A DNA stretch of 15,428 bases, taken from positions 10,021-25,448 of the forward strand of contig PAKE01000039.1 in the NCBI GenBank assembly GCA_002710495.1, written 5' to 3'. Shown here piece after piece: positions 8,401 through 15,428 of this stretch; within the stretch, counting starts at the first letter, position 1, and the number at the start of each line of letters is the position of its first letter. The notes below the pieces were generated by a model. That model ran no database searches. It saw only the letters and a program-made list of their open reading frames with translations, and had not been told where the DNA came from. The position numbers and the translations under genes are program-made. Origin of the DNA: Flavobacteriales bacterium (GTDB lineage Bacteria > Bacteroidota > Bacteroidia > Flavobacteriales > BACL11).

Positions 8401-10689
8401 ATTGATTCTTTTTCGGTGCAGAATGTAGGGTGTTACAATGGTAATGATGGTCAAATAGAGGTCTTTGTTAGTGGAGGACTTGGGAATTATTCTTATTTAT
8501 GGTCTAACTTCGATACTACAAATATAGCAGATTCTTTATTTGTATCAAATGTTAATCCTTCACACTTATCTGAAAAATATTTTATTTCGGTTTTCGATTC
8601 TGTTGGATGCTTTGCTTTAGATACAGTTGTGATAAAACATCCAGCAAAGCTGGAGTTTTCTATCATAGGTAAGAAAAATGAAACTTGTATGGGAGTTACA
8701 AATGATGGAGAGCTTTATCTCAATATTACAGGAGGAAATCCTCCATATCAACATATGTGGTCTTCTACTATTTTATCTGGGAATGCAGGATTTGGTTTTG
8801 GAGATACTATTTTTAATCTACCGTATGATTCCATCATTATAGATGTTACAGACGTCAATTATTGTAATTCTACTACTTGGGTAACTCAACCCCAATCATT
8901 TATAGGGGCTTTGAACTTTTTAAATCCACTTTCTTTTGATAGTATATATTTCACTCAAAACCCTATTTGTTTTGGTTCTCATAGCGCTTTTATCAATATA
9001 GAACTAGATGGTGGAGATGCTCCAATTCAGTATTCAATTGATAATATGACTAATTGGAGTGCATTGAACTCTTTTAATTATCTAAATGCAGGAACATATA
9101 ATATTTATGTTCAGGATGTCTATGGATGTTTGGATAGTGCAACTGTAGATATTATTGAGTATGACGAAATAATAATAAACTATGATTCGATAAAACATGT
9201 GAGTTGTTATAACGGAAATGATGGATATATTTCTGTTTCAAATTCTGGAGGAGTTTCTCCTTATAGTTATTTATGGACACCAACTAATGAAACTACTAAT
9301 CAGATTTCTGATTTATATGCTATTCCACATGTAATAAAAGTTACAGATGCGGTGGGGTGTTTTGTTGTATTTGATACTATTAATTTAATCGAACCAACAC
9401 CAATACAAACTATTGCTTCCGTTGTAAATATTGTAAGTTGTTTTGATGGGGATGATGGTAATCTATCGAATTTTACATTTGGAGGAACGCCTCCTTATGA
9501 CTATGTTTGGTTAAATGAAAATTCAGACACTGTTTCTACTAATGAAGAGGCTATAGGAATCCCTGCGGGAACTTATACTGTTTTTGTTTCGGATAGTTAT
9601 AATTGTGGTCCTGCCTATGATAGTATCATTCTTAACTCAAATTCTGAGATTGAGATTGAGATAATTAATCTTATTGACAATATTTGTTTTAGAGGTGATG
9701 AAGGAGAGTTAACAGTTGATGTTAGTGGTGGTGTTCCACAATATCTTATTTCACTATTAGATGAAGATGATAATACTACTACTTCATGGAGTACCACTTT
9801 TCCAAATTTACCTTCTTCCACTTACATGGTTTGGGTAACTGACACAACAAATAAATGTGTTTCGGATACAATTAATTTGGAAATACGTGAACCAGGAAGA
9901 ATTCAAATACTTAATAATAGTATCGAGAACTTAAGTTGTTATATGTCAGAAGATGGTGTTATAAATTTAAGTTTCTTAAGTGGAACTCCTCCATATAATT
10001 ATGTTGTTGAATATGACAATATGATTATTGTTCAATCTCAAGTAAATGATTCATTTATGCCGTTTGATCTGAAAAATTTGTCAGTAGGTGAATATTATAT
10101 TTCTGTTACTGACTTCAACTCTTGCCCTTCTGTTGATACAGTTTTATCTGTTTCTGAACCAGATGAAATCGTTGCAGATTTTGAGACTTTATCTGATTTT
10201 GGTAGAAAAACCTTCTTTTTTGAGGCAGAAAACACATCAGTAGGAGGACAGATGTATTATTGGGATTTTGGTAATGATTCTACATTAATTACTTTTCCAC
10301 AAGAAATAATAAAGATGCAATTCACTAATCAGGGAGAATACAATGTATTTATGATTGCTCATGACACGGTATTGGGACATCAGTGTAACGATACAACTGA
10401 CATGTCGGTGATTCAAATAGAAGGTTATGATGTATATAATGTATTTACTCCAAATAATGACGGAAAAAATGATGTATTCTATTTTAATGACTGGATGCTT
10501 AGTATATATGTGGAAATATTTAATAGATGGGGAGAGAGAATTTATCATTGGAATAATGTTAATTCTGGTTGGGATGGAAAATCGTATAGTGGAAGGCATG
10601 TAGAGGAAGGAGTGTATTTTTATCGTTTGAAAGCAACTGGTGAGGACGGAACTCTTTTTGAGGAAAAAGGTAGTATTACACTTATTTGA
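5434..10689 (+). CDS. Giant SprB-repeat surface adhesin with PKD-like domain and type B T9SS sorting domain
   Basis: The 1751-residue product is predicted to be exported and placed on the cell surface. A Sec signal peptide (MKRILIILFAFLLLFPSFNTSA, cut before Q23) is followed by about 16 SprB-type repeats with a period near 85 residues. The repeat pattern is C-x-x-(G/N)-(D/N)-x-G-x-I, then GG-x-x-PY-x-Y-x-W, and it ends in a (T/S)-D-x-x-x-C segment. First cysteines of the clearest units are at 571, 647, 734, 819, 905, 1000, 1085, 1179, 1258, 1336, 1418 and 1502. A PKD-like domain (about 1578-1660, YYWDFGNDS) precedes a gliding-motility-type C-terminal domain (CHU_C, about 1666-1751: NVFTPNNDGKND, FNRWGERIY, GWDGK, EEGVYFYRL). 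That domain directs type B T9SS substrates. Proteins of this kind (such as SprB of Flavobacterium johnsoniae) are adhesins for gliding or attachment; the exact ligand is unknown. The frame is intact and ends in TGA. The upstream gap holds the promoter-bearing repeat. Confidence 0.93.
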   Translation: MKRILIILFAFLLLFPSFNTSAQTIQQPVTITDSILCHGGGADINILVNQTTPPTVLKVKVGYYISPTIFIPIASTNNTTVTSINVPLLAAQNYTILLVDSIAWNATNPNGVNPASIYDSTSINITEPPPITVSGSVINATNVLTFDGSIDISVAGGISPYVFSWSNGAITEDISNLSAGTYNYTVTDSNACSYSDTYTVGANQACSYGQLNNIVNPVCFGDNNGEIMINQVFGTGPFDYSLEFYDSITTSWNFVGSPIFNIQDTFYIFGQPNFQLGAGQYRYTVIDSNGCGGTNSTIIQVINPTEIERFNYIITPANDSTTCDGEIEFQIVGGAAPLTHSWTGPTSISNNALSPITNLCAGTYIDTVVDLLGCTETFTYSVPIEDTCSPELEVNNIFCDQDSSGIAIVNITNFAYKDSFQFKDTLTGNIWNTMASDTFAINLPAGGYEFHAYTLGGAGACPDTTIPFSIITPEINVLSLNGPEICAGESTEFYFDTINTDPSFIYKLIIPNDVLFSGDTSSSSYFPGIYPYTIEVDTGNGFISCFTNQNITITENDLSFDSPPFVTNEICSTSLGSIEIFASSSSGPVEYTIFLNPQFSNIFTGLSTTYYTVIVEDAINCVISQDSILVDLESNIVLDVDSSLETCRLNDGWIEVIAQGGYGFYTYTITDANGPFTSSPINNDTLLIDDLVQGNYTLVVEDSLMCSYNYGNIYIGKTPRTIIDSLVTKNESCCAWDGEITVFSTPQNSVSIYSLDTFNFGQWAELTSQNNNIFNSLYRGDYLVGIEDTNGCLDSMEVTLEVDTVWSIPLTVEITDVVCNGDSNGTFKLIDTNQCYIYELYRYTPNTIQVPLDTGTYFNTLISGWYGIEAISNSGTCEDRSDSIFINEPLPVSLNHPPVVNDVRCLNNNSCNGEVYLITDSITGYPASGGLAPYSYYLKYQNNNIPFGLIPSTDTFQSLCVGLYKIQLLDDKGCEVVYDSIFVSDSSLYIDSFSVQNVGCYNGNDGQIEVFVSGGLGNYSYLWSNFDTTNIADSLFVSNVNPSHLSEKYFISVFDSVGCFALDTVVIKHPAKLEFSIIGKKNETCMGVTNDGELYLNITGGNPPYQHMWSSTILSGNAGFGFGDTIFNLPYDSIIIDVTDVNYCNSTTWVTQPQSFIGALNFLNPLSFDSIYFTQNPICFGSHSAFINIELDGGDAPIQYSIDNMTNWSALNSFNYLNAGTYNIYVQDVYGCLDSATVDIIEYDEIIINYDSIKHVSCYNGNDGYISVSNSGGVSPYSYLWTPTNETTNQISDLYAIPHVIKVTDAVGCFVVFDTINLIEPTPIQTIASVVNIVSCFDGDDGNLSNFTFGGTPPYDYVWLNENSDTVSTNEEAIGIPAGTYTVFVSDSYNCGPAYDSIILNSNSEIEIEIINLIDNICFRGDEGELTVDVSGGVPQYLISLLDEDDNTTTSWSTTFPNLPSSTYMVWVTDTTNKCVSDTINLEIREPGRIQILNNSIENLSCYMSEDGVINLSFLSGTPPYNYVVEYDNMIIVQSQVNDSFMPFDLKNLSVGEYYISVTDFNSCPSVDTVLSVSEPDEIVADFETLSDFGRKTFFFEAENTSVGGQMYYWDFGNDSTLITFPQEIIKMQFTNQGEYNVFMIAHDTVLGHQCNDTTDMSVIQIEGYDVYNVFTPNNDGKNDVFYFNDWMLSIYVEIFNRWGERIYHWNNVNSGWDGKSYSGRHVEEGVYFYRLKATGEDGTLFEEKGSITLI
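5524..10164 (+). repeat. SprB-type protein repeat array in the first giant adhesin
   Basis: About 16 diverged units encode Cys-anchored beta-sandwich repeats. The most regular units are in the second half, for example those starting at Cys1000, Cys1258 and Cys1336 with SCYNGNDGYISV or similar. The unit near residue 148 lacks the first cysteine, and the segment from about 400 to 560 is irregular. The units differ enough at the DNA level that recent expansion looks unlikely. Confidence 0.85.
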
Positions 10690-10747
10690 TAATTGAATGT
10701 ATGTAAGATAAATGAACAAATTAATATATAACAATATAAATATTTTG

Positions 10748-10755
10748 TAAATTTG
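10748..10755 (+). promoter_or_regulatory. Candidate -7 box before the small secreted protein gene
   Basis: TAAATTTG lies 14 bp before the ATG at 10770 in the 80-bp gap after the first adhesin. It matches TAnnTTTG, but no spaced -33 element is visible and the leader would be only about ten bases long. If functional, it would give the second half of the cluster its own transcript. Otherwise the three genes could be read from 5249-5277, since no terminator hairpin is visible in the gap. Confidence 0.25.
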
Positions 10756-10769
10756 TAGAAAAATTAATT

Positions 10770-11171
10770 ATGAAAAAATTCCTGATTTTATTATTCACTG
10801 TTTTTAGTTTTACTTCTTTTTCTCAAGATGTGAATTGGGAAAATTACTCCGAGAAGGATGGAGTAATAATCAACAAAGGAATGATTGATTGTAACGGGAA
10901 CGAACTATTAACTTTTAAAATCACCAATACAAATAACCAAAAGGTAGTTATTTCTTGGTATCAAGAAGTATGGGTAGATGGAGTCTGTAAACAAGATGGT
11001 AAAACAGAGGAATACTTTAGAACATTAACATTAAATGCTAATGAGATTGTTGAGGGTTCTTGTAGCTTTAATAAGAGCTTTTATATAGGATCAAAGATAA
11101 AAAGAGGAAATAGAGTAATGACTTTAACTTCCTTTTCTTTAAATAATATTTCTGTAGAAATTGAAAAATAA
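10770..11171 (+). CDS. Small secreted protein of unknown function
   Basis: I do not recognise this 133-residue product. It opens with a clear Sec signal peptide (MKKFLILLFTVFSFTSFS, probably cut before Q19), so the mature protein has about 115 residues. The rest is predicted to be mainly beta strand (for example LLTFKITN at 47-54 and KVVISWYQEVWVD at 58-70), with cysteines at 41, 73 and 98 and no membrane segment. This suggests a small single-domain beta-sandwich in the periplasm or outside the cell. It has no lipobox and is too short to carry a recognisable T9SS tail. It lies 80 bp after the first giant adhesin and only 4 bp before the second, so it is very probably co-transcribed with the latter. 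A role as accessory or partner of the adhesin is inferred from position only. The AAATTAATT before the ATG is the usual A/T-rich start region of this group. Confidence 0.85.
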   Translation: MKKFLILLFTVFSFTSFSQDVNWENYSEKDGVIINKGMIDCNGNELLTFKITNTNNQKVVISWYQEVWVDGVCKQDGKTEEYFRTLTLNANEIVEGSCSFNKSFYIGSKIKRGNRVMTLTSFSLNNISVEIEK

Positions 11172-11175
11172 AAAT

Positions 11176-14100
11176 ATGAAGAGAATATACTCGTTTTTAA
11201 TATCAATATTTTTTTGTGGGGCTGTTTCTGCTCAGTGTACAGTATTTGCTACACAATACATTTGGCCTGACACTAATAATTTATCACAATGTTTCCAATT
11301 AGGAGACACCTTGGTGATAGATGCTTATAGTAATCAAGTTAGTACTCCTTTGAATAATAGTTTTGAAATAGGCTCTTTAGGTGCGGGTTGGGCAGCTGGA
11401 GCATCAGCAAATGTAATTATAAATAATCCTGCTCATTGTGCGTGGCCACCACCTGCAAATCCTATTCCAAATAATGCATATGTATGGATGGGAAATTTAG
11501 CTGCTCATCCACGAAATTTAACTTCTGTTGATTTTGATTTATCTGCATGTTCTAATTTAGAATTTGACATGAAATATGCTACTCAGAGTCAAGCAGGTCC
11601 TTGCGAGGGACCAGATTTATATTGTGAAGGAGTAAGGATACAATATTCTACAGACGCTGGTCTTACCTGGTTTAATTGGGATGGTTCTTTGGAACAACCA
11701 TGGACACCCCCTGGAAGTGGTTTGCCAAATGCATTAACAGGTGTTTGTGCTACACATCCTGTGTATGCTTATAATGGAATAGGATATTGGGACCCTGACA
11801 CTAATGGGGTTTCTGGAGGTCTTGGTGGTCCAAGTCCATATACAGATTGGTTTCATGTAAATATTGCTTTACCAGCTGCTGCACAAACTGCTCAAACAAG
11901 AATAAGATGGATTCAATTGTCTTCTTCTTCTCTTGCTTTTGATCATTGGGGGTTAGATAATGTTTATATTGGTTGCCAAGCATTTTCACCTGGATCATAT
12001 ACCTGGACAGGAGGAGCGGCAGTTGATACAATTGAAAATAGCCTTCCTTACGGTGGACAACATTTATTAGAACTTAACGCTTTAGGTACTTACGAATATG
12101 TAGTTACTTTTGTAGATAGTACCTATTATACTCCTCTTAACCCTCAAGTAGATATTTGTTATGATACGCTTCGATTTATTGGAGTATCTGATTTTGAATA
12201 TCATGTTTCAGATGTTCTTTGTTATGCAGATTCAAACGGAACAATATCTGTTGAACAAATAGACCCTTCAACTTCAATCTATAGTTATTCTATTAATGGT
12301 GTTTTAAATACTAATTCACAACCTTATGATACTGTTTTTACTGATTTGCCTCGAGGGGTTTATGATATTACTATTTCTGATAATGGAAGTTGCGAAATAT
12401 CAGATTCAGTTACGATCAATGGTCCAAATTTCCCATTACAATTAACATCTTATTATGCAGTTGTTAGTTGTTATGGAGCTCCAACTGGAACAGCCTATGC
12501 TATGTCAATTGGAGGTACTCCTTCCTATAGTTATGAGTGGTTTGATGGGAGTAATTATAGTGTTGGTACTGGAGATAATATTGACAGTTTATTAGCTGGA
12601 AGCTATTTTATAAAAGTCACGGATGCGAATGGTTGTCAGCAGATTGGAACTATACAAATATTACAATCACAAACTCCTTTGATTGCTCAAAACCAACAAT
12701 TTCCAGTAGTGTGTAAGGGAGATAACAGTGGTATGATTGTTTCTCAGGCAACTGGAAGTCAAGGACCTTATAAATACTACTGGTTTGATGCTATTGGAGA
12801 TAGTATATATACTAGTAGTACAAATTTCCCTAAGATGAGTAGAGATACTTTATCGGGTTTATTTGCGGGTACTTATTATTTACATTTATATGATGCAAAT
12901 GGTTGTTCCGAGAGTTATAATATTAACATTGGAGAGCCATCAACCGCTTTAAGTATTGATAGTGTAGTTGTTAGTAATACGATTGCTTGTTATGGAGGGA
13001 CAGATGGAGCAGCACAAACTTATATAAGTGGAGGGATGCCAAATTATTATTTTGCATGGGATAATGGAGAGTTAAATTCTAATGCTTTAAATTTAACTTC
13101 TGGTTATCATGTAGTTACTTTAACAGATGATTGGGGGTGTGTTGTTACCGATAGTGTTTATATATCAGAGAATCCTAAGATAAAAACTACTATTTTGGTA
13201 GATAATGAAGTTAGTTGTTATGGTTTAAGTGATGGAAGTGTAAGTGCAAGTTCCTTTGGAGGAGTTCCTAATTACCATTATTTTTGGTCTAATGGTCATC
13301 AGGATATAGGTACAACAACAACAAATAGTGGTTTAAGTTATGGTAGTTATTATTTAACTACACAAGATGTTTTAGGTTGTGAAGTATTTGATAGTATTTT
13401 AGTAGCACATCCTGACCCCTTGTATGTTGAGGCTACAGAGATAGATAGGATTTCTTGTTATGGATATAATGATGGATTGGCATATGCTTATGGATGGGGA
13501 GGTATAGAGCCTTATACTTTTTATTGGGATAGTTTAACAGGATATGCTGGTGACACTAATAGTACGTTAACTTCTGGCGTTCATACGGTTTATGTTGTGG
13601 ATAGTAGAGGATGTGAATCTACGGATACTGTATTTACACATGAACCTCCAGTTTTTGAAGTAAATATTATAGATAGTTTAACTATTTTCCCTTATTGTAT
13701 TGGTGTAAATTCAGCAAGTTTAACTTCTTTAGCAAATGGAGGAACTCCACCTTATTGGTACGAGTGGGATGATAATCTTGTTACTCCACAAACTACTGCA
13801 GTAGCAACAAATTTATTGGCGGGAGTGTATACGATTACAGTCACCGATTATAGAGGTTGTATAGTTAGTGATACAAGAGATATTGACACAGTAACAAATC
13901 AAATGACCTCTACTATTTATGCTCCTTTAATGTATAATGGTTATCATGTAAGTTGTTATGGGGAGAATGACGGTATGTTATATGTTGAAGGAGGGGGGGT
14001 AGATCATACTCCATTTACGTATCAGTGGTATGGACCAAATGGATTTAATTCTACTAATGACACTATTACTAACTTAATAGCAGGTATTTATTCTGTTACT

Positions 14101-15428
14101 GTTTTGGATAGTAATAATTGTAGTGTAAATAATAGTTTTGATATTACTACTCCTCTTGATTTACAGTATAGCATAACAGGTGTATTGAGAAATGAGAGTT
14201 GTGATGGTGCTTGTAATGGACAATTATCTCTACATCTAGTTGGAGGAACTCCTCCTTATGTTGGTGCTTCTACAGACCAATCTAGTGGAACTATGATTAG
14301 TTCTACTATGATAGGAGATAGTATTTTAGGAGATATGTGTTCTGGAGTTTGGGATGTGGTATTGACAGATGCGAATGGATGTAATTCTTCTTTAATTCTG
14401 GGAGGAATAGGACAAGAAACAGTAACCTATAATAGTAGTACTAGTTTACAAGATCCATCATCTACAGTTCAGGATGTATTGTGTTATGGAACTAATACAG
14501 GAAGTTTAGATGTATTGATTCCTAATCCAAACACTACAAATTATGCCTATAATTGGGTACATGCATTAACAGGAACTTCGGTTGGCACAGGACCTACTAT
14601 CAGTGGTCTTCCAGCAGGAACTTATGTTTTAGAAGCTCAGTATATGGATGGATTAAATGTTGGACCTTATGATGGATGTACTACAATAGATACTATTGAG
14701 ATTAGTCAGATAGATGATATATTGATACAAGCTGTAATACGAGATGTAGATTGTTACGATAATAATACGGGTCGTATTTCTGTACATCCTAATCTTGGGG
14801 GGAGCGTTTCTGGTGGTACTGCTAGTCCTTCAGGTTCAGGATATTCTTATACATGGAACCCTACCGGAACAGGAACTGGAAGAACTGTTAATAATCTAAC
14901 AGAGGGTACTTACACATTAAGTGTAACAGATGCAAATGGATGTTTAAAAGTAGATACTTTTGTAGTAACAGAGCCAGATGTTTTAGTATCCAACGTAACC
15001 CAGAATGGAGCTAATTTAACAGTTAATGTAACAGGAGGAACTACTAATTATAGTTATAGTTGGAGGGAAACCCTAAATCCGACTCAGCATTTGCAAGGAG
15101 GAACGGATTATATAGTGCTTGTTGCAGGAACTTATTACTGTATAGTTACAGACGCAAATTCTTGTGAAGTAACCTCTAATTCATTTACATATACCTCTGA
15201 TAATCCAACTTCTATAGCTGAATCTCAAATAAGTTTAAAAATATTTCCAAATCCGTTTAGAGAACAAACTACAATTGATTTTGGTAGAGTAATAATAGAT
15301 GGAGATCTAAAGGTTATAGATATTTTAGGAAATGTAGTGGATGTTTATGAGTTAAAGAATCAGAGAGAGTTAGTGATTGAAAAAGGAACAAAGAGTAAAG
15401 GAGTTTATTTTGTAGAGGTTAAGATAAA
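11176..15428 (+). CDS. Giant SprB-repeat surface protein with reelin/MAM-like N-terminal domain and type A T9SS sorting signal (3' end cut)
   Basis: The frame is open from the ATG at 11176 to the window edge: 1417 complete codons with no stop. A Sec signal peptide (MKRIYSFLISIFFCGAVSA, cut before Q20) leads to a beta-sandwich domain of about 230 residues (about 38-268). Its features, YSTDAGLTW (157-165) and DHWGLDNVYIGC (256-267), resemble reelin subrepeats and MAM-like carbohydrate- or protein-binding domains. Eleven SprB-type repeats follow, with first cysteines at 349, 432, 513, 605, 681, 761, 841, 927, 1009, 1103 and 1193, plus a degenerate twelfth without its cysteine (about 1271-1297). 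The C-terminus (from about 1353: ISLKIFPNPFREQTTIDF, DLKVIDILGNVV, KGVYFVEVKI) is a type A T9SS sorting domain (Por secretion tail). By comparison with that family it probably ends 10-20 residues beyond the window. The gene starts 4 bp after the small secreted protein gene. A role as surface adhesin is inferred from the domains. Confidence 0.92.
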   Translation, partial: MKRIYSFLISIFFCGAVSAQCTVFATQYIWPDTNNLSQCFQLGDTLVIDAYSNQVSTPLNNSFEIGSLGAGWAAGASANVIINNPAHCAWPPPANPIPNNAYVWMGNLAAHPRNLTSVDFDLSACSNLEFDMKYATQSQAGPCEGPDLYCEGVRIQYSTDAGLTWFNWDGSLEQPWTPPGSGLPNALTGVCATHPVYAYNGIGYWDPDTNGVSGGLGGPSPYTDWFHVNIALPAAAQTAQTRIRWIQLSSSSLAFDHWGLDNVYIGCQAFSPGSYTWTGGAAVDTIENSLPYGGQHLLELNALGTYEYVVTFVDSTYYTPLNPQVDICYDTLRFIGVSDFEYHVSDVLCYADSNGTISVEQIDPSTSIYSYSINGVLNTNSQPYDTVFTDLPRGVYDITISDNGSCEISDSVTINGPNFPLQLTSYYAVVSCYGAPTGTAYAMSIGGTPSYSYEWFDGSNYSVGTGDNIDSLLAGSYFIKVTDANGCQQIGTIQILQSQTPLIAQNQQFPVVCKGDNSGMIVSQATGSQGPYKYYWFDAIGDSIYTSSTNFPKMSRDTLSGLFAGTYYLHLYDANGCSESYNINIGEPSTALSIDSVVVSNTIACYGGTDGAAQTYISGGMPNYYFAWDNGELNSNALNLTSGYHVVTLTDDWGCVVTDSVYISENPKIKTTILVDNEVSCYGLSDGSVSASSFGGVPNYHYFWSNGHQDIGTTTTNSGLSYGSYYLTTQDVLGCEVFDSILVAHPDPLYVEATEIDRISCYGYNDGLAYAYGWGGIEPYTFYWDSLTGYAGDTNSTLTSGVHTVYVVDSRGCESTDTVFTHEPPVFEVNIIDSLTIFPYCIGVNSASLTSLANGGTPPYWYEWDDNLVTPQTTAVATNLLAGVYTITVTDYRGCIVSDTRDIDTVTNQMTSTIYAPLMYNGYHVSCYGENDGMLYVEGGGVDHTPFTYQWYGPNGFNSTNDTITNLIAGIYSVTVLDSNNCSVNNSFDITTPLDLQYSITGVLRNESCDGACNGQLSLHLVGGTPPYVGASTDQSSGTMISSTMIGDSILGDMCSGVWDVVLTDANGCNSSLILGGIGQETVTYNSSTSLQDPSSTVQDVLCYGTNTGSLDVLIPNPNTTNYAYNWVHALTGTSVGTGPTISGLPAGTYVLEAQYMDGLNVGPYDGCTTIDTIEISQIDDILIQAVIRDVDCYDNNTGRISVHPNLGGSVSGGTASPSGSGYSYTWNPTGTGTGRTVNNLTEGTYTLSVTDANGCLKVDTFVVTEPDVLVSNVTQNGANLTVNVTGGTTNYSYSWRETLNPTQHLQGGTDYIVLVAGTYYCIVTDANSCEVTSNSFTYTSDNPTSIAESQISLKIFPNPFREQTTIDFGRVIIDGDLKVIDILGNVVDVYELKNQRELVIEKGTKSKGVYFVEVKI
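12190..15189 (+). repeat. SprB-type protein repeat array in the second giant protein
   Basis: Twelve units, eleven with both cysteines, have periods of 76-94 residues. Typical openings are VSCYG-x-x-DG, followed by GG-x-P-x-Y-x-Y-x-W and closing in TD-x-x-GC. A short DNA motif, TTGTTATGG or close variants, marks most unit starts (near 12472, 12988, 13216, 13456 and 13954). The units are closer to the central repeats of the first adhesin than to its N-terminal ones, which suggests shared descent. Confidence 0.85.

Noticed and set aside
10285..10734. 149-codon open frame on the minus strand opposite the end of the first giant adhesin
   Set aside because: It lies antisense to the conserved PKD and CHU_C domains, its translation is low-complexity and rich in Ile, Tyr and Ser as expected of reversed AT-rich coding sequence, and no promoter or family signature supports it.
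10690..10769. Terminator after the first giant adhesin
   Set aside because: The 80-bp gap is A/T-rich but I could find no stem of useful length followed by a T run, so no terminator is called.
11206..11238. Possible lipoprotein signal in the second giant (the cysteine in SIFFCGAVSAQC)
   Set aside because: The residues before Cys14 are Phe-Phe and do not form a lipobox, while AVSA-Q is a good signal peptidase I site, and the C-terminal T9SS tail fits a non-lipidated cargo.
11801..12031. 76-codon minus-strand frame inside the second giant gene
   Set aside because: It is opposite a well-supported domain (the reelin-like head) and contains no recognisable motif; it is a shadow of the real frame.

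Overview
The window is AT-rich DNA from a member of the Bacteroidota, most likely a marine or aquatic Flavobacteriales-type bacterium. The evidence is an F1 ATPase beta subunit with the family-specific insertion, Bacteroidota -7 boxes (TAnnTTTG) in place of sigma70 promoters, A/T-rich start regions without Shine-Dalgarno sequences, and two giant SprB-repeat proteins carrying type IX secretion system (T9SS) C-terminal signals. I cannot place it more finely from sequence alone.

Layout. The left third is housekeeping. On the minus strand lie atpD (153-1661) and the start of atpC (cut by the window edge at base 1), the F1 beta and epsilon subunits. Divergent from them across a 148-bp spacer is ribF (1810-2736), the bifunctional riboflavin kinase/FAD synthetase, which uses a GTG start. 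Convergent with ribF is a UvrD/PcrA-type helicase gene (2758-5016, minus).

The 417-bp gap at 5017-5433 is the most unusual stretch. It holds two diverged tandem copies of a roughly 185-bp sequence. The downstream copy keeps a well-formed Bacteroidota promoter (TTG, 18 bp, TATGTTTG) and a 42-codon open frame. The equivalent -7 box in the upstream copy is degraded.

The right two thirds is a plus-strand surface-protein cluster. It contains a 1751-residue SprB-repeat adhesin with a PKD-like domain and a type B (CHU_C) sorting domain (5434-10689), a small secreted protein of unknown function (10770-11171), and, 4 bp after it, a second giant protein (11176 to beyond 15428). The second giant has a reelin/MAM-like N-terminal domain, about twelve SprB-type repeats and a type A (Por secretion tail) sorting signal cut by the window edge. 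All three have signal peptides. I infer that they are exported by Sec and that the two giants are then moved to the cell surface by the T9SS, as adhesins for gliding, attachment or particle colonisation. No T9SS machinery gene and no PorP/SprF-like partner is in the window. I saw no tRNA, rRNA, CRISPR array, insertion sequence or convincing intrinsic terminator.
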